Below are positions 28,373-36,523 of a stretch of 64,000 nucleotides of DNA, piece by piece. Both the position numbers and the translations under genes were made by a program. Each line of letters opens with the position of its first letter. Positions within the stretch are counted from its first letter, which is position 1. This DNA comes from [Leptolyngbya] sp. JSC-1. Lineage in GTDB: Bacteria > Cyanobacteriota > Cyanobacteriia > Elainellales > Elainellaceae. The DNA lies in the NCBI GenBank assembly GCA_000733415.1, contig KL662191.1, forward strand, positions 1,371,932 through 1,435,931, read 5' to 3'. The notes under the pieces were generated by a model. That model did no database searches. It saw nothing but the letters and a program-made list of their open reading frames with translations, and was not told the DNA's origin.

Positions 28373-29401
28373 CTAGCTTTCAACTGTGCTCAGGGCGCGC
28401 TCAACCCGGCGGAAATCGAAGCCCATGGCCCGCAGTGCGTGCCAGAGATGACCTTGCAAGAAGAAGAAAGCTAGGAAGAAGTGGGCATTAGCTAGCCAAG
28501 CCCGCGAGGTATGGGCACCCAACGGTAACTCAACCGTATCCGCGAAATAGGGTGTAATCCCCAGCTTCACCTGCAATGGTGCACCGTAGAACTCCACTGG
28601 ATAGGCCAATGTATTCACAGCACAGAAATAGGCCGCCACAAAGCCAGCTAGAGCAATGCCACCCAGAGAGTAGGACAAAATCGCTTCACCGGAGAAATCG
28701 AGTACTTTTTTGGCCCAACCCAGCGGCGGCACCAGAATATGCCACACACCGCCCGCAATCAGCATCAAGCCAACATAGATATGACCACCGACCAAGTCCT
28801 CTAGGTTATCTAGGCTAGCAAAGTGGGTCTGGTAGCCGTAGATCACCAGTGGGTCGAGAGTCGGTGCAGTCACAGTGCGAACTGCTTGAATTGTGGGGTC
28901 ATACAGTCCACCCCAAAACATTGCCTTTGCCACCAGCAGCAGGGCACCAGCTCCCAAGAAAAGCAGGTGATGCCCCAGAATCAGTCCTAACTGCTTCGGA
29001 TCACCCCACTCAAAATGAAACTTGCGAGCGCGGCCTGTAGCCTGCCTCAAATCTTCAGGAGCCTTGAAGGTATGGAACAGCGCCCCAGCCCCCAGCACCG
29101 CTGACGAAATCAGGTGTACCACGCCTACCACAAACATGGGATAGGTGTTTACCACCTCACCACCTTTGCCGATGCCCAGCCCCAGTGAGGCTAGGTGGGG
29201 CAACAGAATCAGCCCCTGCTCTCCCATCGGAACGGCGGAATTGTAGCGGGAGATTTCAAACAGAGTAAAAGCACCAGCCCAAAAGGTAATCAACGCCGCT
29301 TGGGCCACATGGGCCGCAATAAACAAGCCTGACAGATTGGCAAACCGGGCATTACCCGCCCACCAATCATATTTCACGCTCGGATTATCGTAGGTTTGCA
29401 T
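28373..29401 (-). CDS. isiA: Iron-stress chlorophyll-binding protein CP43' (IsiA)
   Basis: This is a 342-residue, six-helix chlorophyll a antenna protein related to PsbC but lacking its large lumenal loop. It starts YDNPSVKYDWWAGNARFANL, has repeated chlorophyll-ligand His in the helices (LFIAAHVAQAAL, LGLILGHHLLFLG, GGHIYVGLMLIAGG, FLQGHLWHALRAMG) and ends in the stromal FDFRRVERALS. It forms rings around photosystem I under iron limitation or oxidative stress. A GGGAGGA ribosome-binding site precedes the ATG. Expression is likely Fur-controlled (see the palindrome at 29626). In Synechocystis an antisense RNA, IsrR, is encoded opposite isiA; the sequence alone cannot show whether it exists here. 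Confidence 0.95.
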   Translation of the reverse strand: MQTYDNPSVKYDWWAGNARFANLSGLFIAAHVAQAALITFWAGAFTLFEISRYNSAVPMGEQGLILLPHLASLGLGIGKGGEVVNTYPMFVVGVVHLISSAVLGAGALFHTFKAPEDLRQATGRARKFHFEWGDPKQLGLILGHHLLFLGAGALLLVAKAMFWGGLYDPTIQAVRTVTAPTLDPLVIYGYQTHFASLDNLEDLVGGHIYVGLMLIAGGVWHILVPPLGWAKKVLDFSGEAILSYSLGGIALAGFVAAYFCAVNTLAYPVEFYGAPLQVKLGITPYFADTVELPLGAHTSRAWLANAHFFLAFFFLQGHLWHALRAMGFDFRRVERALSTVES

Positions 29402-29438
29402 TCAACAGTCCTCCCAGTATTGGAAACGAGTTTAGAAA

Positions 29439-29474
29439 CAGACCGGCGGCTGCAAGCACAACCGCACCGGTCTG
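29439..29474 (-). promoter_or_regulatory. Hairpin in the isiA 5' leader
   Basis: CAGACCGG (29439-29446) is perfectly complementary to CCGGTCTG (29467-29474), with a further CGG/CCG pair inside. It lies 38-73 bases upstream of the isiA start within the inferred long leader. Confidence 0.6.
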
Positions 29475-29533
29475 AGGGAGCCACGAACTTCCTGATTTGG
29501 AAAATGCCGACATGATGCCAGTCACACTCACAG

Positions 29534-29566
29534 CGCCAGTAAGCCGCCAGTAAGCCGCCAGTAAGT
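29534..29566. repeat. 11-bp tandem repeat in the isiA leader
   Basis: Three units of CGCCAGTAAGC (last base of the third differs) lie between the Fur-box candidate and the leader hairpin of isiA. Confidence 0.9.
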
Positions 29567-29625
29567 TGTTGCAAAGTATCTTCAGGAAGCTTGCAAACTT
29601 AGCTTATCAGAAAATTCGGCATACT

Positions 29626-29640
29626 TGAGAATTAGTCTCA
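29626..29640. promoter_or_regulatory. Candidate Fur box upstream of isiA
   Basis: TGAGAAT-T-AGTCTCA is a 7-1-7 palindrome with one asymmetric pair, fitting the Fur pattern TGATAAT-N-ATTATCA at most positions. It lies 225 bases before the isiA ATG, which suits the long isiA leader seen in other cyanobacteria. Not experimentally supported here. Confidence 0.6.
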
Positions 29641-29842
29641 TTAATTTCAGATAATATTTTTCTATCTACTCTGGATCTAGGACTAAAATTCTTGATATTC
29701 AAGCAGTAAAAGTGCTTCTAATTAAGGATCACAGCGATTTTGGTTGCCTGAACACAATTGCGCCATTGCCAGGCAAAGGTGCAACTACTGTTAAAGTCAA
29801 TGGGTGACTACTGCCACTATTCTCATCTACGCCAAGCGCATC

Positions 29843-30412
29843 TCATTCCTGATCTGCCGATTCTGAGCCATTCTCCAGCCGGGACTCCAATTGACTCAAG
29901 GATTGGGCAACGTGACGGCTCTGCATCGAGCGACTGCAAATCCAATCGCGGGGCAAGGTGTGACTCCAACCCTGTTCCATCGCCTCTGGACAGATGACAT
30001 AGACTGTGAGCTGACAATCTAGCAGGTGGTAGCCTTCGATTTCAGCCTGTTTCGAGCCAATCCGGTCAATCAACTCACTCTCAAACTCCAAGGTTTGGTT
30101 ACACTGCACGCAAACCAGATGATGATGCTGATGGCGGTTGGGTGCGTTTAGTTCATAATGCTTGTGCCCTTCCGCTAGCTCTAGTTCCCGCAGAATCCCC
30201 ATGTAGGTCATCAGATGCAGGGTTCGATAAACCGTTGACAAACTGATGCGCTCTCCCTGCCGCCGCAGAATTTGATGCAGATCTTCAGCACTGAGATGGT
30301 CACCCTGAGATAGGGTCTGAAAGATATGCAGAATTACTTGCCGCTGAGGAGTCAGCCGAAAGCCACGTTCGTTCAAGAAGGCTTTGAGGGAAGCCGGAGT
30401 ATTAGGAGACAT
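29843..30412 (-). CDS. fur: Ferric uptake regulator (Fur)
   Basis: This 189-residue regulator has a winged helix (RGFRLTPQRQVILHIFQTL, ISLSTVYRTLHLMTYMGILR) and a dimerisation/metal domain with HKHYELNAPNRHQHHHLVCV and the VQCNQTLEFESE segment holding the CxxC half. The QLTVYVICPEA segment resembles FurA of cyanobacteria, which also carries a Cys-Pro heme motif. With Fe2+ it represses iron-acquisition and isi genes. The C-terminal tail is longer than in short Fur proteins. It is upstream of isiA on the same strand and has a strong palindrome in its own upstream region, so autoregulation is likely. The divergent neighbour is a lysozyme gene. Confidence 0.92.
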   Translation of the reverse strand: MSPNTPASLKAFLNERGFRLTPQRQVILHIFQTLSQGDHLSAEDLHQILRRQGERISLSTVYRTLHLMTYMGILRELELAEGHKHYELNAPNRHQHHHLVCVQCNQTLEFESELIDRIGSKQAEIEGYHLLDCQLTVYVICPEAMEQGWSHTLPRDWICSRSMQSRHVAQSLSQLESRLENGSESADQE

Positions 30413-30487
30413 GTAATTCCTCTGGCGGTCTTAAATTGGGCAGTCTTTAGATATTCTGATTGACCCGATTTGGGCTGCATCCAGATC

Positions 30488-30508
30488 TAATGAAAATAAT
30501 TTTCATTA
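30488..30508. promoter_or_regulatory. Candidate Fur box upstream of fur
   Basis: A perfect 21-base palindrome. Its core is TGAAAAT-A-ATTTTCA (30491-30505, 7-1-7), extended by TAA/TTA on the two sides. It lies 76-96 bases before the fur ATG and in the divergent upstream region of the lysozyme gene. Confidence 0.72.
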
Positions 30509-30729
30509 GTTTCGGGAATTCTGTAAAGGGCTTGGTGCAAGTTTTTATCATTTGACCTGATTTATGCCTGTGAGAGAAGTCACCCTAGTCGGGTAGCAAA
30601 AATTCCAAGATGGAAGCTGGGAAACCAATCTTGGGCATATTGCAAGCAAGGTTTTTCTCGATTTCATCTCTGCTGGTTACGGCTGCCCCCGGCCAACTCC
30701 AGCTCTATCGGCGGCAAAGGATTAACGCT

Positions 30730-32121
30730 ATGGCATTTACACTCAAACCCGTAATTGATACCTGGCTCAAACTCAGTACAGCCCAGGGGGCTACCCTTCC
30801 CGATGAGCAACGGCAACTGATTGAAGCGGGCACCGTATTGCCCCTCTCCAGCTTCGAGCTAAGCAACGCTGACCATTTGCAGATTACCCTAGGGCGCGAC
30901 GCCCAGGGGCAACAGCTTCAGTTCAAAGACCACAACACCTGGTATGTCTACCGCCCCGCCGTTCAAATCCTGCGAGATGGACAAGTCATTGCTCTGCCCG
31001 ATCCTCCTGCGAGTCCTGCACCTGCACCTGTGTTTGCCCTCAAGCCAATCAGCGATACCTGGTTGAAGCTCAGCACGGCCCAAGGGGCTACACTACCCGA
31101 TACGCAACGGCAATTCATTCGCGGTGGTGAGGCACTGCCCCTAGAGAGTTACGCCACAGCCCCTGACGATCACCTCAAAGTTACGCTGGGAAAAAACGCT
31201 CAGGGTGAACAGGTGTTCTTTAAAGGACGCAATACCTGGTATGTCTACCGTCCGGCTGTGCAGGTACTCCGCAACGGTCAAGTCATTCTAGCTCCCAGCC
31301 CTACACCCCAACCCACTCCCAGACCCACTCCCAGACCCACTCCTATGCCAACTCCCACTGCCACATCCTACGCGCTCAAAACCGTAATTGACACTTGGTT
31401 AAAAACAAGTACAGCTCAAGGTTCTGCCTTGCCAGAAGACCAGCGCCAGTTCCTCAACAGCGGGACGGTTTTGCCCATTGTCAGCTATGCTCCAGCCGAG
31501 GATGACCACTTCAAAATTACCCTCGGCAAAAATGCGCAGGGCCAGCAAATCCAGTTCAAGGGCCGCAACACCTGGTACATCTATCGTCCGGCTGTGCAGA
31601 TTCTGCGAGACGGCAGGGTGATTGTCGCGCCTCCTGCTCCTGCTCCGACCCCTACTCCCACCCCTCCCGGCCAGCGCAATATCAACGCTAAGGGACTGCG
31701 GCTACTGAAATCCTTTGAAGGTTTACGATTACAAGCCTATCAAGATTCGGTCGGTGTCTGGACGATCGGCTATGGCACGACGTCTGGCGTGCGTCCCGGT
31801 ATGGTGATCACTGAAGCTCAGGCCGAGGCATTATTACGGCGCGATTTGGATCGGTTTGAGCGGGCGGTCAGCGATTTGGTCAAGGTCCCCCTGTCGGATG
31901 ACCAGTTTTCAGCCTTGGTTTCCTTTACCTACAATGTCGGCGAAGGTGCACTAGCCAGCTCTACCCTGCTGCGACTGCTGAACCAACGCAACTACCAAGG
32001 GGCCGCCGATCAGCTACTGCGTTGGGATAAGGCTGGGGGAAGCACCCTCCCCGGTTTGACCCGTCGTCGCAAAGCCGAACGCGCCCTGTTTTTGGGACAA
32101 GACTATACGGTGTTTCTTTGA
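30730..32121 (+). CDS. GH24 (phage-type) lysozyme with three N-terminal repeats
   Basis: This 463-residue protein has three repeats of about 90 residues, each starting like KPVIDTWLKLSTAQGATLP and ending YRPAVQILRDGQV, joined by Pro-rich linkers (PTPRPTPRPTPMPTPT). The C-terminal 150 residues are a GH24 muramidase with the catalytic spacing E-x8-D-x5-T seen in T4 lysozyme (FEGLRLQAYQDSVGVWT). It should cleave peptidoglycan; the repeats probably bind wall or glycan (inference). I choose the ATG at 30730, which follows AAAGGA by 8 bases; the upstream extension to 30610 is not repeat-like. No signal peptide is seen with this start. There is no phage context. Confidence 0.85.
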   Translation: MAFTLKPVIDTWLKLSTAQGATLPDEQRQLIEAGTVLPLSSFELSNADHLQITLGRDAQGQQLQFKDHNTWYVYRPAVQILRDGQVIALPDPPASPAPAPVFALKPISDTWLKLSTAQGATLPDTQRQFIRGGEALPLESYATAPDDHLKVTLGKNAQGEQVFFKGRNTWYVYRPAVQVLRNGQVILAPSPTPQPTPRPTPRPTPMPTPTATSYALKTVIDTWLKTSTAQGSALPEDQRQFLNSGTVLPIVSYAPAEDDHFKITLGKNAQGQQIQFKGRNTWYIYRPAVQILRDGRVIVAPPAPAPTPTPTPPGQRNINAKGLRLLKSFEGLRLQAYQDSVGVWTIGYGTTSGVRPGMVITEAQAEALLRRDLDRFERAVSDLVKVPLSDDQFSALVSFTYNVGEGALASSTLLRLLNQRNYQGAADQLLRWDKAGGSTLPGLTRRRKAERALFLGQDYTVFL

Positions 32122-32225
32122 TACCGTAGGAAGCGGACCATTTTGGAATAAATTCGGGATAAATTCCTCCACGTTTCTCTTTTCTGAGAAAATTAGGAGC
32201 ATCCTAATCATCGGGAGGAATTGCT

Positions 32226-32918
32226 ATGTCTCTAAGAGAGCAGCTTGATGCGATCGTGGCGCAAAAGCACCTACTGACCCATCCATTCTATGTGGCCTGG
32301 ACCGAAGGAAAGCTGACCCGCGATCACCTCAAGCAGTATGCCAAACAGTATTTCCATCACGTCTTGGCCTTTCCCACCTACATCAGCGCAGTGCACTACA
32401 ATACACCTCACCTCAGCGTTCGGCAAGAACTGCTAGAAAACCTGGTGGGCGAAGAGCAAGGCGAGAAAAACCATCCGGCCCTCTGGCGCAATTTTGCCGT
32501 GGCCCTGGGAGCCGATGCCGAGGAGCTGGAAACCGCTGAGAAGCTGGCAACCACCACCAACCTGATTGACACCTTCCGGCGGCTCTGCCTCCACTCACCC
32601 TTTTACGCAGGATTGGCGGCCCTGCATGTTTACGAATCGCAGATTCCCGAAGTAGCAAGCGTCAAAATTGATGGCTTGAAGCAGTTTTACGGCATGGACA
32701 ATCCAGCCGACTACGAGTTCTTCAGCGTGCATCAGGTGGCCGACATCTACCACGCCGAATCCACCGCCAAGCTGATCGAAGCCTATGCCGTTACGCCAGA
32801 GCAGCAAGCTGAAGTGAAACAGGTAGCCGAAACGGCAGCGACTGCCCTGTGGCAATTCCTTGACGGAGTATACGAAACCTACTGTCAAGACATTGCGGCT
32901 GAGAAAGCAGCGGCTTAG
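32226..32918 (+). CDS. CADD-type heme-oxygenase-like diiron protein (putative pABA/folate pathway)
   Basis: This 230-residue all-helical protein of the TenA/PqqC superfamily is closest to Chlamydia CADD, an enzyme that makes p-aminobenzoate by sacrificing its own Tyr. It keeps HPFYVAW (the sacrificed Tyr equivalent is Y22), the diiron ligands in GEEQGEKNHPALW (E and H), YESQIP (E) and HQVADIYHAE (H, D, H), and the essential Lys in SVKIDGL. I infer a role in folate synthesis. It is not a thiaminase II by residue pattern. The ATG follows TCGGGAGGAATTGCT, a strong SD. A terminator hairpin follows the gene. Confidence 0.82.
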   Translation: MSLREQLDAIVAQKHLLTHPFYVAWTEGKLTRDHLKQYAKQYFHHVLAFPTYISAVHYNTPHLSVRQELLENLVGEEQGEKNHPALWRNFAVALGADAEELETAEKLATTTNLIDTFRRLCLHSPFYAGLAALHVYESQIPEVASVKIDGLKQFYGMDNPADYEFFSVHQVADIYHAESTAKLIEAYAVTPEQQAEVKQVAETAATALWQFLDGVYETYCQDIAAEKAAA

Positions 32919-32934
32919 ATTGACCTGACTTGAG

Positions 32935-32980
32935 AATGCTCAGGTATCGTTTCGATTCTCGTTTCTGATACTTGAGCATT
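32935..32980 (+). terminator. Terminator hairpin after the CADD-like gene
   Basis: AATGCTCAGGTATC (32935-32948) pairs with GATACTTGAGCATT (32967-32980) over 14 positions with one G-U. It starts 17 bases after the stop codon and is followed by TATCTT. Confidence 0.7.
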
Positions 32981-33032
32981 TATCTTCAAATTTTCAATTA
33001 ATTGTGCAATATTTGCAGCCTTTTGAATGAGG

Positions 33033-33460
33033 CTATCCATAGATTATATGTCCTCTTAGCTCATTAAGCGCTGTATTTCTAACAATTCCAATTAAATCAC
33101 CCGGAATGACATTAGTAATGGCTTCCATTAGCTGGTTGGGATTAGATGTAAGAGGAACAACGGCACCCATACCAATGTCATTGCCTCTACTTTTTCAGTG
33201 CCATAGACCACATAAACAGGATCAAAGGTACTGGATTCCAAGCGAGCGTAAAACCCACGAATTCAGGGAGGTCTGGCTTGTACACCTTTCCCAGTAGAGG
33301 GATCGGCAATCAAAACCCCTTCAAAGATTTAGCTCGGAAGGATTGGGTTGCTAAATTCACCTGAGAAAGTGCAAATATACTTTGCGCAATTCAGGATCGG
33401 CATTAACCGGTGCTTGACTTTGATCTCCACCACTACTAACCCGAGCGCTTTATAGTCAAC
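33033..33460 (-). pseudogene. Decayed protein-coding remnant, family not recognised
   Basis: Minus-strand frames show protein-like pieces broken by stops and frameshifts. In 5'-3' order they are GDQSQAPVNADPELRKVYL, FEGVLIADPSTGKGVQARPP, GFYARLESSTFDPVYVVYGT, and, after a shift near 33195, GAVVPLTSNPNQLMEAITNV and PGDLIGIVRNTALNELRGHI before a stop at 33033. The segments join sensibly only across at least three disruptions. I do not recognise the family. It could be part of the same former gene region as the FG-GAP remnant upstream. Confidence 0.4.
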
Positions 33461-33461
33461 A

Positions 33462-33531
33462 CCCTCACCCCTCACCCCTCACCCCTCACCCCTCACCCCT
33501 CACCCCTCACCCCTCACCCCTCACCCCTCAC
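33462..33531. repeat. Heptamer tandem repeat, ten copies
   Basis: CCCTCAC repeats ten times without interruption (70 bases). It lies between the two decayed minus-strand coding remnants and truncates the FG-GAP frame. Confidence 0.97.
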
Positions 33532-33914
33532 GGCAACGCTCGAACCAAAGCCATAAGGACTAGGAAAACCAAAACCGTAAACGAAGAAGCCCCGTTTCAT
33601 ACCCTGCGGCAACAGTTTAGCTTGATGCATCCATCTTCTTGTTTTCACATCCTGCTCATACAAATGAGCTGCACCGACTGGATAGGGGGCAAGGATGCTG
33701 CGTTCGCTAGAAGCCCCAACCAGGATTCTGCCGCCATCAATGGCAACCGCATGTCCAAATCCCTCTGTCTCATAACCCAACTCTTGAGTAGACAACAATG
33801 CCTGATGCTGCCAAGTATTGGTTTGAGCAGAGCGGACAAACACATCGACACTGCCTCCTAGTTCTTCTCGTCCCACGACAATGGTGTTGCCCTCAATTGG
33901 GTGCGTTCTCAGTT
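33514..33914 (-). pseudogene. FG-GAP repeat protein remnant
   Basis: The minus-strand frame after a TAA near 33917 reads HPIEGNTIVVGREELGGSVD, then GYETEGFGHAVAIDGGRILV and VGAAHLYEQDVKTRRWMHQA, and then another GFGSSVAV. These are the beta-propeller FG-GAP units of secreted cyanobacterial proteins. Only about two units remain. There is no proper start, and the 3' end runs into the heptamer array. It is a truncated remnant of a larger extracellular protein. Confidence 0.6.
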
Positions 33915-34099
33915 TTTAATCTGCGAAACCTTGAGTAGAAATACTCCATTCTGTGATGCCGATGGCAATCGAACCGAATTTGGTGCTGTACAAGTTGAGT
34001 ACCGTCCTACCGAACCGATAACTAATCAACCAGCTTTGACCTGACGCCTGACTCCTAACCCCTGCTACAATTTAGTACAAACATCCTACTCTACCAATC

Positions 34100-34678
34100 A
34101 TGACCATCGAAATTTGCCGCTGCGATTGGGTGCATGACGATCCGCTAGAAATCGCCTACCATGACCTTGAGTGGGGCGTGCCAGTGCATGACGATAGACG
34201 CCTGTTTGAATTCCTGATTTTAGAAGGAGCACAAGCCGGGCTGAGTTGGATTACGATTTTGCGCAAGCGAGAATCCTACCGAGCTGCATTTGATCAGTTT
34301 GATCCAGAGAAAATAGTCCGTTACGATGACGCTAAAATCACGGAACTGTTGGCCAATCCGGGGATTGTGCGCAATCGGCTCAAGGTTGCCGCTGCCATAC
34401 AAAATGCCCGCGCTTACTTAACCATCCAAGAGCAGTTTGGCAGTTTTGACGCCTATATCTGGCAATTCGTAGAGGAAAAACCAATTATCAACGCCTGGAA
34501 AACGCTGGCCGAAGTTCCGGCTGAAACGGCTGAATCTAAAGCCATGAGCCGAGATCTACGGCAACGCGGATTTAAATTTGTGGGGTCAACCATCTGCTAT
34601 GCTTTCATGCAGGCTTGCGGTTTAGTCAATGATCACCTAGTTGACTGTTTTCGGTATCAAGAGATTAATCGTTTTTGA
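34100..34678 (+). CDS. tag: DNA-3-methyladenine glycosylase I
   Basis: This 192-residue enzyme excises 3-methyladenine in base excision repair. Landmarks are CRCDWVHDDPLEIAYHDLEW with Cys and His of the zinc site, FLILEGAQAGLSWITILRKR with the conserved Glu, and the C-terminal GLVNDHLVDCFRY with the remaining His and Cys ligands. Length is typical. It converges with glnT with only 12 bases between stops. Confidence 0.95.
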   Translation: MTIEICRCDWVHDDPLEIAYHDLEWGVPVHDDRRLFEFLILEGAQAGLSWITILRKRESYRAAFDQFDPEKIVRYDDAKITELLANPGIVRNRLKVAAAIQNARAYLTIQEQFGSFDAYIWQFVEEKPIINAWKTLAEVPAETAESKAMSRDLRQRGFKFVGSTICYAFMQACGLVNDHLVDCFRYQEINRF

Positions 34679-34690
34679 CTCTAGTTGTTA

Positions 34691-36016
34691 TCAAACATTG
34701 ATATACTGACTCACTTCCCAGGAAGTCACCTCAGCATTATGGGCATCCCACTCTTGATATTTGAAATCCAGATAGGTTTTAGCGGCAGCGTCTCCTAACG
34801 TTTGCATCAACAGTTCATCTTTTTCTAGACTACGCAATGCTTCTAGTAAACTACTCGGCAATGTTTGCAGATCGGTAAACTCAGAACCGCGGACAAACAT
34901 ATTTTCATCGAGACGATCACCGGCACTGAGATTTTTGTTGATTCCCTCTAAACCAGCCGCCAGCAAACCAGCCTGAGCCAGATAGAGCGTAGCAGCACCA
35001 TCCACCAGACGACATTCAAACCGGCCCTTATCGGGAATACGGATCATGTGGGTGCGGTTGTTGCCACCGTAAGACAAATAGCGCGGACTCCAGGTACTGC
35101 CAGATGTAGTCATGGTCGCACCTAAACGACGGTAGGAATTAATCGTAGGCGCACACAGAGCCGCCAATCCCCTGGCATGGTTCAATACCCCAGCCAAAAA
35201 GCCATAGCCCAAGTTAGACAGCCCCATTTCATCGGTTTCATCGGAAAAAGCATTACTGCCGTTATTCCACAAACTCATGTGCACATGGGCACCATTTCCC
35301 GTCAGGTGGCTGAAGGGTTTTGGCATAAACGAGGCTGTTAACCCGCGTTGTTCAGCTAGAGTTTTCACCATATACTTGAAAAACACATGCCGATCTGCCG
35401 TCGTTAACGCATCGCTGTAGGTCCAGTTTAATTCAAATTGTCCGTTGGCATCTTCGTGATCGCACTGGTAGGGTTCCCAGCCCAGTTGTTCCATATAGCT
35501 CACTAGGGTTGCAATCAAATCAAACTGGCGCATCAGATTGAGCTGGTCATAGCAAGGCCGAGTTGCTGTATCCAACGAATCCGCAACCGTATAGCCCTGC
35601 TCGGTTTTTTTGAGTAACAGAAACTCCGCTTCTACTCCAGTTTTGTAGGCATAGCCTAATGCTTCACACTGCTGAAGCATTCTCTTGAAAATCACCCGTG
35701 GCGCTGCCGCAAACGGTTCACCGTTCATATAGACATCGCTAGCCACCCAGCCCACATTTGGCTGCCAAGGCAACACAATTAGCGAATTAGGGTCGGGAAT
35801 GGCAGCGATATCGGGGACCTCAGGACCCAACCCCAAGTTCGAGGCAAAGGGTGCAAAAAACGCGCCTTCCACCTCAACGGCAGCAATCTTACTGGCTGGA
35901 ACCAACTTGGCGCGAGTTCCCCCTAGCAAGTCAGTGTAGGAGACTAAGAAAAACTCCAGACCCAGCGCTTTGGCCTGCTCAACCAAGCTTTGCGATTTTG
36001 GTAAGGTTCCAACCAT
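34691..36016 (-). CDS. glnT: Type III glutamine synthetase-like ligase (GlnT)
   Basis: This 441-residue glutamine synthetase superfamily protein resembles GlnT. The beta-grasp domain is N-terminal (VSYTDLLGGTRAKLVPASKI). Catalytic-domain motifs are GVEAEFLLL (metal Glu), DHEDANGQFELNW, GNGAHVHMSLW (ATP/metal His) and NNRTHMIRIPDKGRFECRL. GlnT homologues include gamma-glutamylmethylamide synthetases, so glutamine may not be the product. The primary GlnA is expected elsewhere in the genome. No confident NtcA site was found upstream. Confidence 0.85.
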   Translation of the reverse strand: MVGTLPKSQSLVEQAKALGLEFFLVSYTDLLGGTRAKLVPASKIAAVEVEGAFFAPFASNLGLGPEVPDIAAIPDPNSLIVLPWQPNVGWVASDVYMNGEPFAAAPRVIFKRMLQQCEALGYAYKTGVEAEFLLLKKTEQGYTVADSLDTATRPCYDQLNLMRQFDLIATLVSYMEQLGWEPYQCDHEDANGQFELNWTYSDALTTADRHVFFKYMVKTLAEQRGLTASFMPKPFSHLTGNGAHVHMSLWNNGSNAFSDETDEMGLSNLGYGFLAGVLNHARGLAALCAPTINSYRRLGATMTTSGSTWSPRYLSYGGNNRTHMIRIPDKGRFECRLVDGAATLYLAQAGLLAAGLEGINKNLSAGDRLDENMFVRGSEFTDLQTLPSSLLEALRSLEKDELLMQTLGDAAAKTYLDFKYQEWDAHNAEVTSWEVSQYINV

Positions 36017-36251
36017 AGGAGTAGCTAAGTGGCTAATAACGGCTAAACACAGTCTGTGGCTTTTAGACAGATAGCTTTCAGTAAAACAACCTTAATGCGG
36101 AAAAATTGTATGACTCGATACCTAATCTCAGCCGATCGATCGATTAAAGATCTAATCAATTCAGTAGGATTCATTCAGAATCAATGTTGCTAAAGCCTTC
36201 TAGTCACAGACTTACTAGTCACAGACCTTAACAGCCGCACAGAGAATAGCT

Positions 36252-36509
36252 ATGAACCAGAAAGTCGAGCTTAAAACCTTTACCCAGGAAGAGGTGCTGC
36301 TAGCTGCGGAAACCTTAAACACGGCAGGGATCGGCAAACGCCGAATCATGCTCACCTCCGAAAGCTTTTCAGCCCTAGAAGACCAGATCCGACAATTGCC
36401 CAACACTCCCGGTTTACCACCTGGCGAAATCGTGCCCGGCGTCGGAGGCTACCTCTACAACATTCCAGTCTTTGTCGATCCCAACAACGACGGAAATTAC
36501 ATGATTTGA
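36252..36509 (+). CDS. Hypothetical protein (85 aa)
   Basis: This small soluble protein starts MNQKVELKTFTQEEVLLAAE and ends GGYLYNIPVFVDPNNDGNYM-I. Composition is balanced, with amphipathic helices first and a Gly/Pro-rich C-terminal half. It reads like a genuine protein. I do not recognise the family. It converges with the REC-EAL gene, with 14 bases between stops. Confidence 0.55.
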   Translation: MNQKVELKTFTQEEVLLAAETLNTAGIGKRRIMLTSESFSALEDQIRQLPNTPGLPPGEIVPGVGGYLYNIPVFVDPNNDGNYMI

Positions 36510-36523
36510 GCACCCATCTACTC

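Noticed and set aside
33898..34045. Plus-strand frame with NRTEFGAVQVEYRPTEPITN
   Set aside because: Protein-like but too short, with no start and no family; it could be another fragment in the decayed region, so it is not listed as a gene.
36081..36095. GTAAAACAACCTTAA as an NtcA site upstream of glnT
   Set aside because: Only one half matches GTA-N8-TAC and no properly spaced -10 box follows on the minus strand.
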